NCBI GenBank assembly: GCA_001839685.1
Contig: MLAK01000421.1
Location: 1-52,399 of the forward strand
DNA length: 52,399 nt
Direction: 5' to 3'
Source of the DNA: Tritrichomonas foetus
Taxonomy: Eukaryota; Parabasalia; Tritrichomonadida; Tritrichomonadidae
Part shown: positions 29,214-39,449 of the stretch, piece after piece
Layout of the letters: every line of letters starts with the position of its first letter
Position numbering within the stretch: position 1 is the first letter of the stretch
Translations under genes and position numbers: made by a program
Notes under the pieces: generated by a model
Seen by the model: only the letters and a program-made list of their open reading frames with translations
Databases searched by the model: none
Told to the model about the DNA's origin: nothing

Positions 29214-30512
29214 AAGGATTTGATTTTTGTGCGATTTTTTTTATTTTTTGTATTTTTTATTTTATATATTGTGTTAGTAAACTTGTTTTTTTTGTTCTAT
29301 CTAAGATATTTCTTTCATTCTTTTTGTTTAATTGATATATTTTTATTGTAATGTTAATGAAATGTTCGAACTGATGATTCTCCATTCAGTTTTAGTAAAA
29401 CTAATCGACAATTTGAGTTCGACATCATGAAAGATCAACCAATGAAAAAAGTAGGATCAATTCATTCCCATATTTTTTACGGGAAAAAGTCAATTTTGCG
29501 CATATTGATGACAGTTCATATCTATAAAAGCATACTATACTCATTTGGGAATAGTGATAATCATATGAAGAAATGATAATCAAATGAAGAAATGATAATA
29601 AAGTTGTTGTATGAAAGTTGTCGTGAGCAAATATACAAAGTATGATAACTTCTATTGTTTTGTAATCATTTAAATATCGATCAACATAAAACATTGGCAA
29701 AATTGTTCTCTATACATATACATGTTAAACATGTCGAACAATAAATATTTCCAAAAGAAGAAGAAAAAACAACGACAGAAATCTAAAAAGAAGAAATTGT
29801 TCTATAAATTGGAACAGTGAGGCTCACTTGTCAATTATATGATGAGTTATTCGATAATTAGTAATAATATCAATCACAACAGTTGTTCACTATCTATGAT
29901 TTTTGGAATACCTTTTATTTGCATAATATTTCTTGAATTGGTTTCTAGCTCAAGAATACGGCTTCCTCAATGAAAATGCAAAATAACGATTTGTATCGGA
30001 GGCGATAATAGCATGCAAATATTTCAATGAATTAAAGAAATAATTATCATTTTATTATTCTCATTTATTCATTTTCTTTCATCTTTTGTCAAAGCACTTG
30101 ACTCATTCAAAAAATCACATCCTTCAATTCTAAGAAGACCTTTATATTCATGTTCTTTCTCGGGCTAATTTTGGAAAAACGAAGGAAGTATCTGGATTAA
30201 TTATCTTCTTTTATTCCCTGATTCTATTTCATCAGCAGATACTTTCCAATTTTTTTTTGAGTATCATTTTTACCCTCGTGAATCTTATAGATTCCTTATC
30301 ATTTTACTGCATACCTATTTATAAGTGATAATAAAACTCAATTTTATTCCCTCCCATTGTGCTCGCCATAATGCGTGCATTGATACGAAAACACAGATCG
30401 CACATAAAATCAACAATTGAAAAGATAAGAACTAACAATCACATCTAACATGATACAAAAAAAACATAAAGGATCTTTTTCTTTTAGTTTAACTTTATGA
30501 CTTCTTATTAAT
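29214..30512. other. Intergenic between convergent HECT and ADH genes
   Basis: About 1.3 kb, starting with long T-rich runs after the HECT stop. It contains a 19-bp tandem duplication (29555-29592) and an AATGC-GT-GCATT palindrome near 30372. No gene was seen; an open frame of 91 codons on the minus strand lacks protein-like features. Confidence 0.45.
29555..29599. repeat. Tandem duplication, 19-bp unit
   Basis: TGATAATCATATGAAGAAA (29555-29573) is followed directly by a copy with one change (T to A), then a partial third copy TGATAAT. A short slippage-type repeat. Confidence 0.7.
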
Positions 30513-31592
30513 TTAGTCGTCGTATGTGATTTCAACGACTGGCTTGATTAAGTCGGCTGGCTTGTCCTTCATAAGGAGAAGAGCCTTTTCGACTGATTCG
30601 AGTCCCTTGAAGCGGTGGGTGACAAGCTTAAGTGGATCGAGTTTTCCGTATTTGATGAGGGAAGCAAGCTTCTCCATCCTGACACGGCCTCCTGGTGTGA
30701 GACCACCGTGGATGTGCTTGTGTGACATTCCGACGCCCCATTCAACGCGTGGGATTCCGACTGTTTCTCCTTCACCGAGGTAGTTGACTGAACCGATGAC
30801 ACCACCTGGGCGGACCATTCTGACGGCTTCGGCGAAAGTGTCGCAGTTTCCACCGGCGATGATGACGCGGTCGACACCCTTTCCGTTTGTGAGCTTGAGA
30901 ACTTGTTCGTCGATTGGGCCGTTCTTGTAGTTGACGATATCTGTGGCGCCATATTCGCGGGCGATATCGCAGCAGTGTGGACGTGAGCCAACAGCGAAGA
31001 TACGGGAGGCACCCATGTGGTTAGCACCGGCGACGGACATAAGACCGACTGGACCAATTCCAATGACGCAGACTGTATCACCGAGTTTGACTTCGGCGAG
31101 TTCAGCTCCGTGGAAACCGGTTGTGATCATATCAGAAAGCATAACGGCTTGAACTGGTGAGATTCCTTCTGGAAGATGAGCGAGGTTAGCGTCGGCTTCG
31201 TTGACGTGGAAGTATTCGGCGAAAACACCATCCTTGATGTTTGAGAATTTCCAGCCACCGAGCATGCAGTTTGAGTGCATTGGGAAGCCATTTTGAGCGG
31301 CTTCTGATCCCCAGTCTGGTGTAATTGCTGGAACGATAACTTTATCACCCTTCTTGAAGTCCTTGACGAGTTCTCCGACTTGCCAAACTTCACCGACGGC
31401 TTCGTGACCAAGGATGAGGTCGTGGCGGTCACCGATGGCGCCGGCCCAAACTGTGTGGGTATCTGATGTGCATGGAGCGAGGGCGAGTGGGCGAACGAGG
31501 GCGTCAAGTGGGCCACATTCTGGTATTGGCTTTTCGATCCATCCGATCTTGCCAATTCCGAGCATTGCGAGAGCTTTCATAGTCTTAGCCAT
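30513..31592 (-). CDS. ADH1: NADP-dependent zinc alcohol dehydrogenase (secondary alcohol type)
   Basis: Medium-chain zinc dehydrogenase of the Thermoanaerobacter/Entamoeba ADH1 type, oxidising or forming secondary alcohols with NADP(H) in cytosolic fermentation. Counting from the internal MKALAML methionine, the catalytic zinc residues fall exactly at C37, H59 (with E60) and D150, and the NADP-specifying residues at G198-S199-R200 and Y218. GIGPVGL is the Rossmann glycine motif. I start at the ATG at 31592 (MAKTMKALAML, 359 aa) because a strong initiator, TTCACTTCACTTT, lies directly upstream. The frame beyond begins with TTG. Codons end in G/C far more often than in neighbouring genes, suggesting high expression, recent bacterial origin or both. 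The stop overlaps TAAA. Confidence 0.97.
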   Translation of the reverse strand: MAKTMKALAMLGIGKIGWIEKPIPECGPLDALVRPLALAPCTSDTHTVWAGAIGDRHDLILGHEAVGEVWQVGELVKDFKKGDKVIVPAITPDWGSEAAQNGFPMHSNCMLGGWKFSNIKDGVFAEYFHVNEADANLAHLPEGISPVQAVMLSDMITTGFHGAELAEVKLGDTVCVIGIGPVGLMSVAGANHMGASRIFAVGSRPHCCDIAREYGATDIVNYKNGPIDEQVLKLTNGKGVDRVIIAGGNCDTFAEAVRMVRPGGVIGSVNYLGEGETVGIPRVEWGVGMSHKHIHGGLTPGGRVRMEKLASLIKYGKLDPLKLVTHRFKGLESVEKALLLMKDKPADLIKPVVEITYDD

Positions 31593-31598
31593 GTTGTA

Positions 31599-31609
31599 AA
31601 GTGAAGTGA
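31599..31609 (-). promoter_or_regulatory. Double initiator (Inr) of the ADH gene
   Basis: On the minus strand TTCACTTCACTTTACAAC precedes the ATG. It contains two overlapping TCACTT copies, each a full match to TCA+1Y(T/A). The proximal one gives a leader of about 10 nt. This is the clearest core promoter in the window. Confidence 0.65.
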
Positions 31610-34600
31610 ACAATGAGTCGTGAAATGAATGCGAAAAAATGATTCTTCATTTCTTCTCAATATTTGTGAAGGAAAAATAATGAATAACATTTTGTGAGTT
31701 AATAAAATTCAGGGGAATTTAACATATTTTCTATGAACACATTGAATTTGGTATTTACGTGTTTGACTTTTTCCATTATCGAAGTTTTATAAATTGTTGA
31801 AAAAGTTGAATGAATTTTATTTATCTCGAAAACAGATAAATGATAGATGTATACAAACCAAATAATCTTAACGTACGAAATCACTAAAATGATCCTTATC
31901 ATCAGTATTACTTAATACCATCAGTCAAAAATCAAAACCCAAATAGCTAAAAGAATGACGAAAATTTCCCTTATCGCAAACTTCGCAAATGGCCGAATTC
32001 ANAAATATTTCGAAAATGATTCTGAAGAAGCTATTGTTTCAGTTTTCGGGTGAACAGCTTTCAGTCAATTGTTAAATCTATATTTTATAGTTATGAGCCA
32101 TATTTATTCATAGTTTTGAAATTTTGCAACAATTAAACCGAAAAAAGAGCGATTTTGGAGAAAGCCTAAAAAAAAATTGAGAGAAGCTTTTTTTCCAAGA
32201 ATCACAAAGATTATAATACTGCTTCCCATAATTCTATTTACACTTCTTCTATCGATTTTTAATTAAAAATCGCGAAAATTTTGATAGTTTTAACTCAGTG
32301 ATGTTGAATTAATTCAATTTCCATTTGACAAATAAGAATGTATTGAAATCTTTTCTGTCATAAAATTTTTGTATATGAAGAAAATAGACTGGCAGTCCTC
32401 AACAGCACATTCTCAAGCAGGGATACAGATACAACGATTGAAAGACCAAATCAAGAAAAATGGAATCCAATATGTTTTTTTCCAGACTCGATGCCAAGTG
32501 AATTTTCTGATGACTCGCCATTTAGATAGCAAAACATTCGTAATCTTCTCATTGATGCCTAAATTTTTTATATTTATATCAAAATTATTAATATTTTTTT
32601 ATACTTCATTTTTGTATTTTGGAAAACATTATAATTTTCGATGGAGGGTCATATGATAATAAAAAGCACGATTTATGATCAGAAATAATCAAGATATTAA
32701 TGCTATAAAATCACTTTTTATCTCAATAATTCTCAGAAATTTCTGTGGGGTTTATTTTTTTCTCACAATTTTTTTTTNGATTTGGTTTTCTCTGTATCTT
32801 GATTTTTAAATTATAATATTTATATATTATTAATAGGATTACAATTAAATAATATTTAGATGACAATAATATCAACAATTATNCATTTAGATCTCTCAAT
32901 AGTCTTCTACATCTAGAGCTAGTTAGTTTGTATACATCTTAAATGATAGAAAAGTTCAGAGAAGATACTCACAATAATAAATCCAGAGACCAAATATGTC
33001 TAGAAATTTTGTTTCATTGTTTTCATGTCATCTCATTTAACAGTGTCGTTTTGGTGTCGACATGGTTCATATCAAATTTAATTTTTGTTACTTTTGATAA
33101 TTAAGTAAAATAAAGTCAGTAGAAATCAAATTAAATCAACATATCGCAAGATCCTTGAAGCAGTTGAGAGTAATTACAAAAACATTAAGAGTGGTTGTTG
33201 AAAATATTCAAATTTGATGATATATTCAATACTTAGAAAAATGTTTCAATATTTAAATGATATTATTTTTTTTTCTTTTCAATTGAGGTAGTTTTGATTC
33301 AAATCACTTTTTAAAAATAATTATTTATTTGCTCATAACTCTATTCTTTTTGAGGACTTTAGAAGCATCTCTTTAGAATAGAAATCGTTTTTAATTTGAA
33401 AAAATCCTCTTCTTATGTTCAGAAATTAGGTTTTGAATAAATTCAAAAATCTAATATAAAGTAATGAATTATTTCTATCTGTTCTGAATGCGCTATAACC
33501 ATATATCAGAAAGAATAAATATTTTCAAACGGACAACACTTCACTTTTGCTTCAAATATCACTTCACTTTTTGAATAATTCATTGAATGAAATTGAGATC
33601 GACGCTACGCTTTTCAATGAAATAAAATCTCATTACATTCAAAACATCACTTTCTGCTTACATCTCTAGAGCAAAACCTATGATTCTTCGAAAACTTTCA
33701 TATGATCATGATCATATCATCTGCATCAAGAAATGCTTTTTTTCTATCCAAAATCTGGTGGATACGAAAACTATGTAGAATTATCAGTGAAATGATTATA
33801 TTGAATTCATCACATTTAATTTAATTTTAAATTGAGTTCTTTGATAAACGATGATTTTTTTAACCTCGCCGATATGAATTTGACCTATAAATTTCACAAT
33901 TCATGTGAAGTAACTGAATTACCTTTTTCAATAAAAATAAAATCTAAAGCGTTTCATGTCTAAACTTTCGACTTTAATTATTTGGACTCATGAATAGCAC
34001 AGACATTATTGTTTTAAAAGACGATATTTTCTTTTATGATATTTTACTTTATTCACCGTAGTCTATTCTTAAACCTCACACAATTTAGATGAGAGGCCAT
34101 TTTCGAGAAATCGAATTACTTTAAATTTGTGAGGCCCATCTCTTCTCAAGAAAATTCAATGTATTATTCAGAAAAATAATAAATCATCTAAAACAAAATT
34201 GAATATAAAAATATCCCCTTTCATATCATCGTATCTGGACCAATTAAGACACTCACCCAATTAAAATATCTGCTATCCTTATTTGCGATTCTTTTAAAAG
34301 AATTAACATAAATGTCTTGAATATGGAATTAATTTCAATGATTTTGAAGAATTCTCAAATTTGAAATATCTTCTCAATTTGTTTTGAATAAATTTGCGAT
34401 CAACTCACATGAAATACTGCCTTCATGAATATGCATTCTGAAGTGATTTTTCATTTGCGGATGAATAATTTTCATATGGCGAATCAAAAAAACCTTTTGG
34501 AACCATTTCCACGTTAATATCTCAGTCAGCAACAAAAATAGAGATTTTTTGCTTTTTAATCTCACAAGAGTTCCAAAAAAACGGAGTTTCTTGACTTTCA

Positions 34601-35726
34601 TCAACCGCGCCACCACTTTTCTTATGATTCAGATTTTTTTTTACCAAACTTTTCTTTCAAATTCCGAGCATGTTTGTTATTCACTATTTTAATTCTCTTC
34701 AATTTTTTCTTAAACTGAACGAAAACAAGTTTTTCATTTATATTTTTTCCTTAACAAAATTCACACTTATTTCCAGCATAGTGCTATCAAATTTTTCACC
34801 ATGATCGTCAAAATATCATTGTTTGACCATTGTTTCGTCGATTTCCTTTTGATCTTCTTTTTTTTCGTCCAAAATAGTTTAACTCACGCTTTTTCACAAC
34901 CCATCTACTTTTTCTCTCATTCCTGATCGATTTGAACACCAGGCTGACCCAAAAAAAAATTATCATTTCACAATTATTTTATTCGTTTTACTTGTCAATG
35001 TTTCTTCATCATACGAACTGCCTTTTGTTTTCACTAAAGATCATTTCACTACTTAACCAAACGTTCTTCAATTTGCTTATCATAAGCAAAATCTAATATA
35101 TGAGATAAAATTCACCAAAAATTCACCCAAAGCTGATCCTTTTTTCACATTGACAATCTGAAACCTATTGACCTGATTTCTGCAGTCAATTTTTTGGTTT
35201 ACTATTATTATGTCACAATCTAACAAATATTCACGACCTCACTCATTGCAATCAATCAATTGTGATGTCTGCGAAATATCCATTTTTGAATACCTCAGAA
35301 ATAAAGCATTCAATTATTTTATACACCTTTCTTTTTGTATATTAATTTCTTTCTTTGTAAATTCTATTTATTAGTGTAGCTGAAGTAAGTATGAAATTGT
35401 AAGTCAATGCAAAATTGAAAATCTATTGTATACGTTGAAAAGATAAGAATTTTTCAAATAATAAACATTTCTCTCTCAAATAAGAGACTTTGCAATTCAA
35501 AATCCAAAGCAATTGATAATGATTTTGAGATAATCTTTTGAAATAGTAATAGAAAACATCATTCAAAAAGTTTTTTACATTTATTTTTACTCTATTCAAA
35601 CACGAACACTACTATTCAATTTCATAACAATTATTTATTGAAATTTCCTTTTGTTCAGATTTTTGGTTTACTCATTCCTCTGAAAAAAATAAGGTTTTAT
35701 TCACATTAATTCATCAAAAAGTGAAA

Positions 35727-35734
35727 TAACGATT
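35727..35734 (+). promoter_or_regulatory. Myb-recognition-like element TAACGATT
   Basis: One base from the trichomonad Myb recognition element TAACGATA, 26-33 nt before the ATG at 35760. The gene has no close TCA initiator, so an alternative core element is plausible, but an 8-mer match is weak evidence. Confidence 0.25.
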
Positions 35735-35759
35735 CGTAGATTTTATTTATTTTCGTTTT

Positions 35760-36680
35760 ATGAATGGTGAGAAGAAAAACGAATCAACTCCTCATTTAGA
35801 CGACGAATCAATTACATCCCGGCGCTTCCGAATTACTCGTCATCCGCGCTCCAATACTCTCTCAACAGTTGAAGCCCAGCTTTTGATTGATGCCGCACGA
35901 TCTGATTTGAAGAAAGTTTGTAATTTTGAAACTCAAAATCTTCATTTACAACTCGAAAACAATCGTTTACATGAACCAGGCCTACTCTCAAAATCCGAAA
36001 CAAAGGAGGAACGGAATATATCATATCAATATAACTCAACAAGTTCTGCTGGTTCACTGAGTCAATTAAAAAATACCTTACCGACAGCTGGGAAATTAAC
36101 CAAAGATATGTTACCAAAAAAACAACATATTGAGCCAGATAATGAAAACAAAAAGAAAAGGTTTAATATCATTCATTCTCCTCGTTTAGGTAATGGTGAA
36201 AAAGATGGTGAAAAAAATGGCCAAAAAGAAACTCAAAATAACGTCCAACTAACAAAAAATGAAACTCAAAATTTGAGAAATACTTATCAAAATGTAATTC
36301 CACAATCTAATGCAATGATGACATCTCTTCTTTATTTCCCAACAAGTGAAGCAGATACAATTCTATCATCTGTAATTGCCAATAATACATCAAACACAAG
36401 TAAATCAAATGATAATATTTTGACCAACACGACGATTAAAAATGATTCAAATATGCATTCCAATAATCCCATCTATGAAAACAATCTTTCACTCAGTAAC
36501 AGGTTAATGATTAATAATTCACGGAATAGATTCACAATTACCCGAATACCAAAAGTGCCCACAATATCTAATTTGCCAGCAATTCCAGAAAACAATGAAG
36601 AAATCGTAGAAATATCTGGACCAAATAATCACACAAAAAGTGAACAGCCACAATATGATCCACTCATCGACATTTTCTAA
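35760..36680 (+). CDS. Disordered protein with three RFxIxxxP[RK] motifs
   Basis: 306 residues, rich in Asn, Ser, Lys and Glu, with no folded domain recognised. The striking feature is a nine-residue motif occurring three times in exact register: RFRITRHPR (22-30), RFNIIHSPR (134-142) and RFTITRIPK (257-265), with consensus R-F-x-I-x-x-x-P-[RK]. The rest is not repetitive, so the motifs are probably conserved docking sites, for a kinase or phosphatase for example, in a scaffold. The C-terminus ends YDPLIDIF. The ATG at 35760 follows a T-rich leader, and the stop overlaps TAAA. I do not recognise a family. The open frame, composition and repeated motif support a real gene. Confidence 0.7.
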   Translation: MNGEKKNESTPHLDDESITSRRFRITRHPRSNTLSTVEAQLLIDAARSDLKKVCNFETQNLHLQLENNRLHEPGLLSKSETKEERNISYQYNSTSSAGSLSQLKNTLPTAGKLTKDMLPKKQHIEPDNENKKKRFNIIHSPRLGNGEKDGEKNGQKETQNNVQLTKNETQNLRNTYQNVIPQSNAMMTSLLYFPTSEADTILSSVIANNTSNTSKSNDNILTNTTIKNDSNMHSNNPIYENNLSLSNRLMINNSRNRFTITRIPKVPTISNLPAIPENNEEIVEISGPNNHTKSEQPQYDPLIDIF

Positions 36681-37120
36681 AGATTCATATTTTTTTCCCT
36701 TCGAGAATGGAATCTGATTTTTACACTATTCTTAAATCAGAATCCACCAGTAGCAGTGAAAGATAGTCTAATCGTTCAAATTTCCAAATGGTGAAATGAA
36801 GAATACACATGAATTAAAATTTTTAATTCAATGGATTTATCTAGAATTAACAAAAGCACGATACCTCTGCATTACGACCAAAAGCTAAGCCATAAATTCT
36901 AAATTCACCTTTTGAATTGACCATACTTGGAAGTTATCGTTTTCAGTTTTGTCGTAGTTCATAGGTATATATTAAAGAGTTCGATAAAAAAATGCATTCA
37001 ATTATATATATAAAGAAAAGAAAAAAGATGCATTCGAACAATAACGCAATGAAATACAATTTATTGAAGTGAAGTGAAATAAATTCCACTATATTGTATT
37101 ATTAGTAAAATAATCATTAT
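36681..37120. other. Intergenic between convergent genes
   Basis: About 440 bases, AT-rich, with a TATATATA tract near 37003. No feature was seen. Confidence 0.4.
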
Positions 37121-37399
37121 CTAGTATGGAAAATTATTCATTTGCTTGAAAGCTTTCACATCTTCTTCAATCTCATCCATCTTGTGGACAACGTTGAGTT
37201 GGGGTGCAGCATTAACCATTTTTTGCCAATCGTCGACAGCTGGTGGTGGGTTTTCTGGGTGTTCGCCTGATTGGACTGCGATAGAATATTGCATTCGAAG
37301 AGATGTGAGTCTCTCACGTTCAGCATAGATTGGATTCAAGCGCTCATATCTTTTCTTTCTTCGAGCCATCATTCCTTTTCCTCTTGCGGATTTCCCCAT
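37121..37399 (-). CDS. Small basic protein, LLP/DUF2423-like
   Basis: 92 residues from the ATG at 37399. The N-terminus, MGKSARGKGMMARRKKRYERLNP, is highly basic and resembles the start of the LLP homolog / DUF2423 family (MAKSxRSKxKRxxRAxKR), small nucleolar proteins linked to ribosome biogenesis. The C-terminal half is acidic with a predicted helix (HKMDEIEEDVKAFKQM). TTTCATCGC directly precedes the ATG, a near-initiator with a 5-nt leader. The frame extends upstream to another ATG (MVMVMEYIFHR), but that would place the initiator inside the gene. Family assignment is tentative, based on the N-terminal pattern only. Confidence 0.6.
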   Translation of the reverse strand: MGKSARGKGMMARRKKRYERLNPIYAERERLTSLRMQYSIAVQSGEHPENPPPAVDDWQKMVNAAPQLNVVHKMDEIEEDVKAFKQMNNFPY

Positions 37400-37479
37400 G
37401 CGATGAAATATATATTCCATGACCATGACCAAGTATCAATTCAATTGTATATTATTTGATAGCTTATTTGGGCGACCAC

Positions 37480-37496
37480 TTCTATCAACGATAGAA
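37480..37496. promoter_or_regulatory. Palindrome containing a Myb-like core
   Basis: TTCTATC-AAC-GATAGAA is a perfect 7-bp inverted repeat with a 3-base spacer and contains AACGATA, the core of trichomonad Myb elements. It lies about 80-97 nt upstream of the LLP-like ATG. Confidence 0.35.
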
Positions 37497-38491
37497 AATT
37501 TTCAACACTCAACAGAGTTACTGAAACGAAAAAAAATCTCGGAATTGAGCCTTTATATTTTCAATGTATATTCATCACATGTATGCACGCAGAAATGTGC
37601 AACAGGAGTCACTGATTCACTATGCTAGAGAAAGATAAAGAAAAATTACAAAAAATGGCAAAAATTAAAAATAGAGTTATCTGACTATGAATTTATTTTT
37701 TTGTCATTATATCGAGGATAATTACATCACAAATATTATTTGCAATTAATCTTTGTTATAAAAAATATATACNTAGAAAAAATGAAGATATTCGTGTTTT
37801 TTAAAATTAAAATTAAAAATTGTTTTTTTCAAAGCCTCTCTTACAGATTTTTTTTAAACTTTTCCTATAGCCTTGACTTCATGTATATCATCGATTAACA
37901 TACAGAAAACATAAGAGAGTTCGATTCGTTCTCGAGATATAAGCATCAGACCAAATAAAGTCTGAATTCTTTTAACGTATAGATTTATTAATGCGACCAA
38001 ATTAACCCAACTAAGCAAACGATATCAGACAAATGAAAAAGACGATTACGAGGCAAAAATGTGAGATCATGCACGATAGAAAAAAAATCAAATCACTCAA
38101 TTCCGATATTTCAGATTAGAAAGAAAGATTAAATTCAAGAAAAAATACATCAGGGAAGTATTAACCAAAGGTATTCATTATTATTAGTTTCCTATTACTA
38201 TATGAATGGGCATTTCTCAACATCCCCTAACTTCTCAAAAACTCAAAGAAAACAAACAAAAAGATTCTGAGTATGTCTGGTTGTTTAAGGAAACTTTTCC
38301 TATTGAATTTATGAATAGTTTATATTCCAACATCTCAATTCTAAAATAATTTTTCAATAGTTTGTCTTTTTTTTAGTATTGCAGGAATCTCATCTTCTCG
38401 AAATTATTTTAGCATACATTTCTTTTTAATATTTTTTAATTAATGGTCCTCCTCATAAATACTAAATATACATCATTTTTATAAGAAACTC

Positions 38492-38583
38492 AAAGCTTTC
38501 AGGTACTCTCACTCAACGAAACTTAAATGGATTTTTCATCATGGTGTTTACTCACAGGTGAGTCACAAGTACCAAAAGCTTTT
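38492..38583. repeat. Imperfect long inverted repeat
   Basis: The left arm AAAGCTTTCAGGTACTCTCAC (from 38492) pairs with the right arm GTGAGTCACAAGTACCAAAAG plus CTTT (38558-38583) with a few mismatches and bulges. The core GGTACT/AGTACC and flank AAAGCT/AGCTTT are exact. Inside, ACTCAC-AG-GTGAGT (about 38550-38563) is another hairpin. It could be a structured RNA or a small element's ends. Confidence 0.45.
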
Positions 38584-38803
38584 GATGGTAACACTAGTTG
38601 GTGGTAAAGCTATTAAATCCTTATCTCTTTGATCATGTATCAGTAACGTAGTTTTCTTTCACCATTTTGAAAAAGTTGATCAAAATCATGATTTTATTTG
38701 AAAATGGCGAAATAATTTGCATAAATTATGATTATCAATCAAAAATATCTTTTGAATAAAAAAACAACGATGTGAATTTGAAACGAATTGAAAAGTTTAT
38801 TTA

Positions 38804-38815
38804 TTTCCCGCCAAA
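38804..38815 (+). promoter_or_regulatory. E2F-type site TTTCCCGCCAAA
   Basis: A perfect match to TTTSSCGC with the extended CAAA flank, about 55 nt upstream of the ATG at 38868, in otherwise AT-rich DNA. E2F/DP factors are broadly conserved in eukaryotes. It suggests cell-cycle control of the downstream Ser-Pro-rich protein gene. Confidence 0.45.
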
Positions 38816-38867
38816 AACACCGATACGCCTTTTTTTTAATTCAATTTTTTATTTCGATTTTTTCATC

Positions 38868-39449
38868 ATGAGTGTTTACTCCATGTCAACATTTTCAGCA
38901 GCATCTGGCATATCCTCCAAACCACATCTCACTCACCTTCGCTATGCTAACGTTAAATGTCGAATCGAAAGACAAGCTCTTGAAAAGTCATTTAACAGTG
39001 TAATGAATTCCCTCAATAGTGACAAATCCCGCAAGACAAGAAAAAATAGTATTGTTGTCGTTCCAATGGCAAGTATTGATTCTGATGATGATGAAAATTC
39101 ATATTTTGATTTGCCTCTTCCAAAAATCCCAGTTGCATCGCCATCGAAGAATTCGCCAAACAACACGGCATCACCACAAAATCATGTTTATCGATCTCCC
39201 ATATTTGATCCGCCATCTGCATTGGCTTCCCCATCATCAAAGAGAGGAAGTCCTTTTAAACATCACTCGAGCATGTCCGGGTCACCACAAATCCAGTCAC
39301 CAAAAAGTCGGGAAACGACTTATTACTATCCTGAATTATCTTTTGATGAGGCAGACTTGGTGTTTAATGAATTCAGTTCTTCACTTAATTCCCTCAAAAA
39401 TGAGCTCGAAGAAATCCGAAAGTCTTATTCTCCACCTGCTCAAAAGTAA
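38868..39449 (+). CDS. Ser-Pro-rich disordered protein, candidate CDK substrate
   Basis: 193 residues from the ATG at 38868. No folded domain is recognised. An N-terminal basic helix (RYANVKCRIERQALEKSF) is followed by a central region with about nine Ser-Pro sites, several in S-P-x-K/R context (SPSK, SPFK, SPKSR). A C-terminal helical segment (FDEADLVFNEFSSSLNSLKNELEEIRKSY) may be a short coiled coil. The start is chosen because the frame upstream has only GTG. The first ATG immediately follows TTCATC, and the next ATG (38883) would give a more usual 18-nt leader, so either may be used. The E2F-type site upstream and the adjacent second SP-rich gene suggest a cell-cycle or cytoskeletal role; that is inference. 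The stop is followed by TAATAAA. Confidence 0.65.
   Translation: MSVYSMSTFSAASGISSKPHLTHLRYANVKCRIERQALEKSFNSVMNSLNSDKSRKTRKNSIVVVPMASIDSDDDENSYFDLPLPKIPVASPSKNSPNNTASPQNHVYRSPIFDPPSALASPSSKRGSPFKHHSSMSGSPQIQSPKSRETTYYYPELSFDEADLVFNEFSSSLNSLKNELEEIRKSYSPPAQK

Larger units (their letters stand above)
31593..35759. other. 4.1 kb gene-poor region
   Basis: Between the divergent ADH (-) and RFxI-motif (+) genes. No ATG-initiated frame with protein-like content was found. The longest frames (32369-32656 +, 34374-34616 -) start at non-ATG codons; the second has mildly protein-like composition but no known domain. Three single ambiguous bases (32002, 32778, 32883) lie here, the latter two in or near homopolymers. 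GCTACGCTT at about 33604 repeats a word from the window start (22-30). Nothing else is interpretable. Confidence 0.45.
37400..38867. other. Intergenic, divergent promoters
   Basis: About 1.47 kb between the LLP-like gene (-) and the first Ser-Pro-rich gene (+). It includes one ambiguous base (37773), the palindrome at 37480, the inverted repeat at 38492-38583 and the E2F-like site at 38804. No coding frame was seen. Confidence 0.45.

Noticed and set aside
30569..31555. Long open frames of 142 and 170 codons inside the ADH gene
   Set aside because: They lie in other frames of a GC-richer, strongly biased coding sequence where stops are rare; the ADH frame has all family motifs.
32369..32656. 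95-codon plus-strand frame
   Set aside because: Begins at TTG; hydrophobic AT-driven C-terminal half, no motif, no initiator.
34374..34616. 80-codon minus-strand frame in the gene desert
   Set aside because: Starts at GTG, has no domain, no Cys/His pattern despite a zinc-finger-like appearance, and no promoter element.
38555..38563. CAGGTGAGT resembling a metazoan 5' splice site
   Set aside because: Trichomonad introns use a GTATGT-like donor and a long conserved ACTAACACACAG acceptor; none was found, and no gene spans this point.
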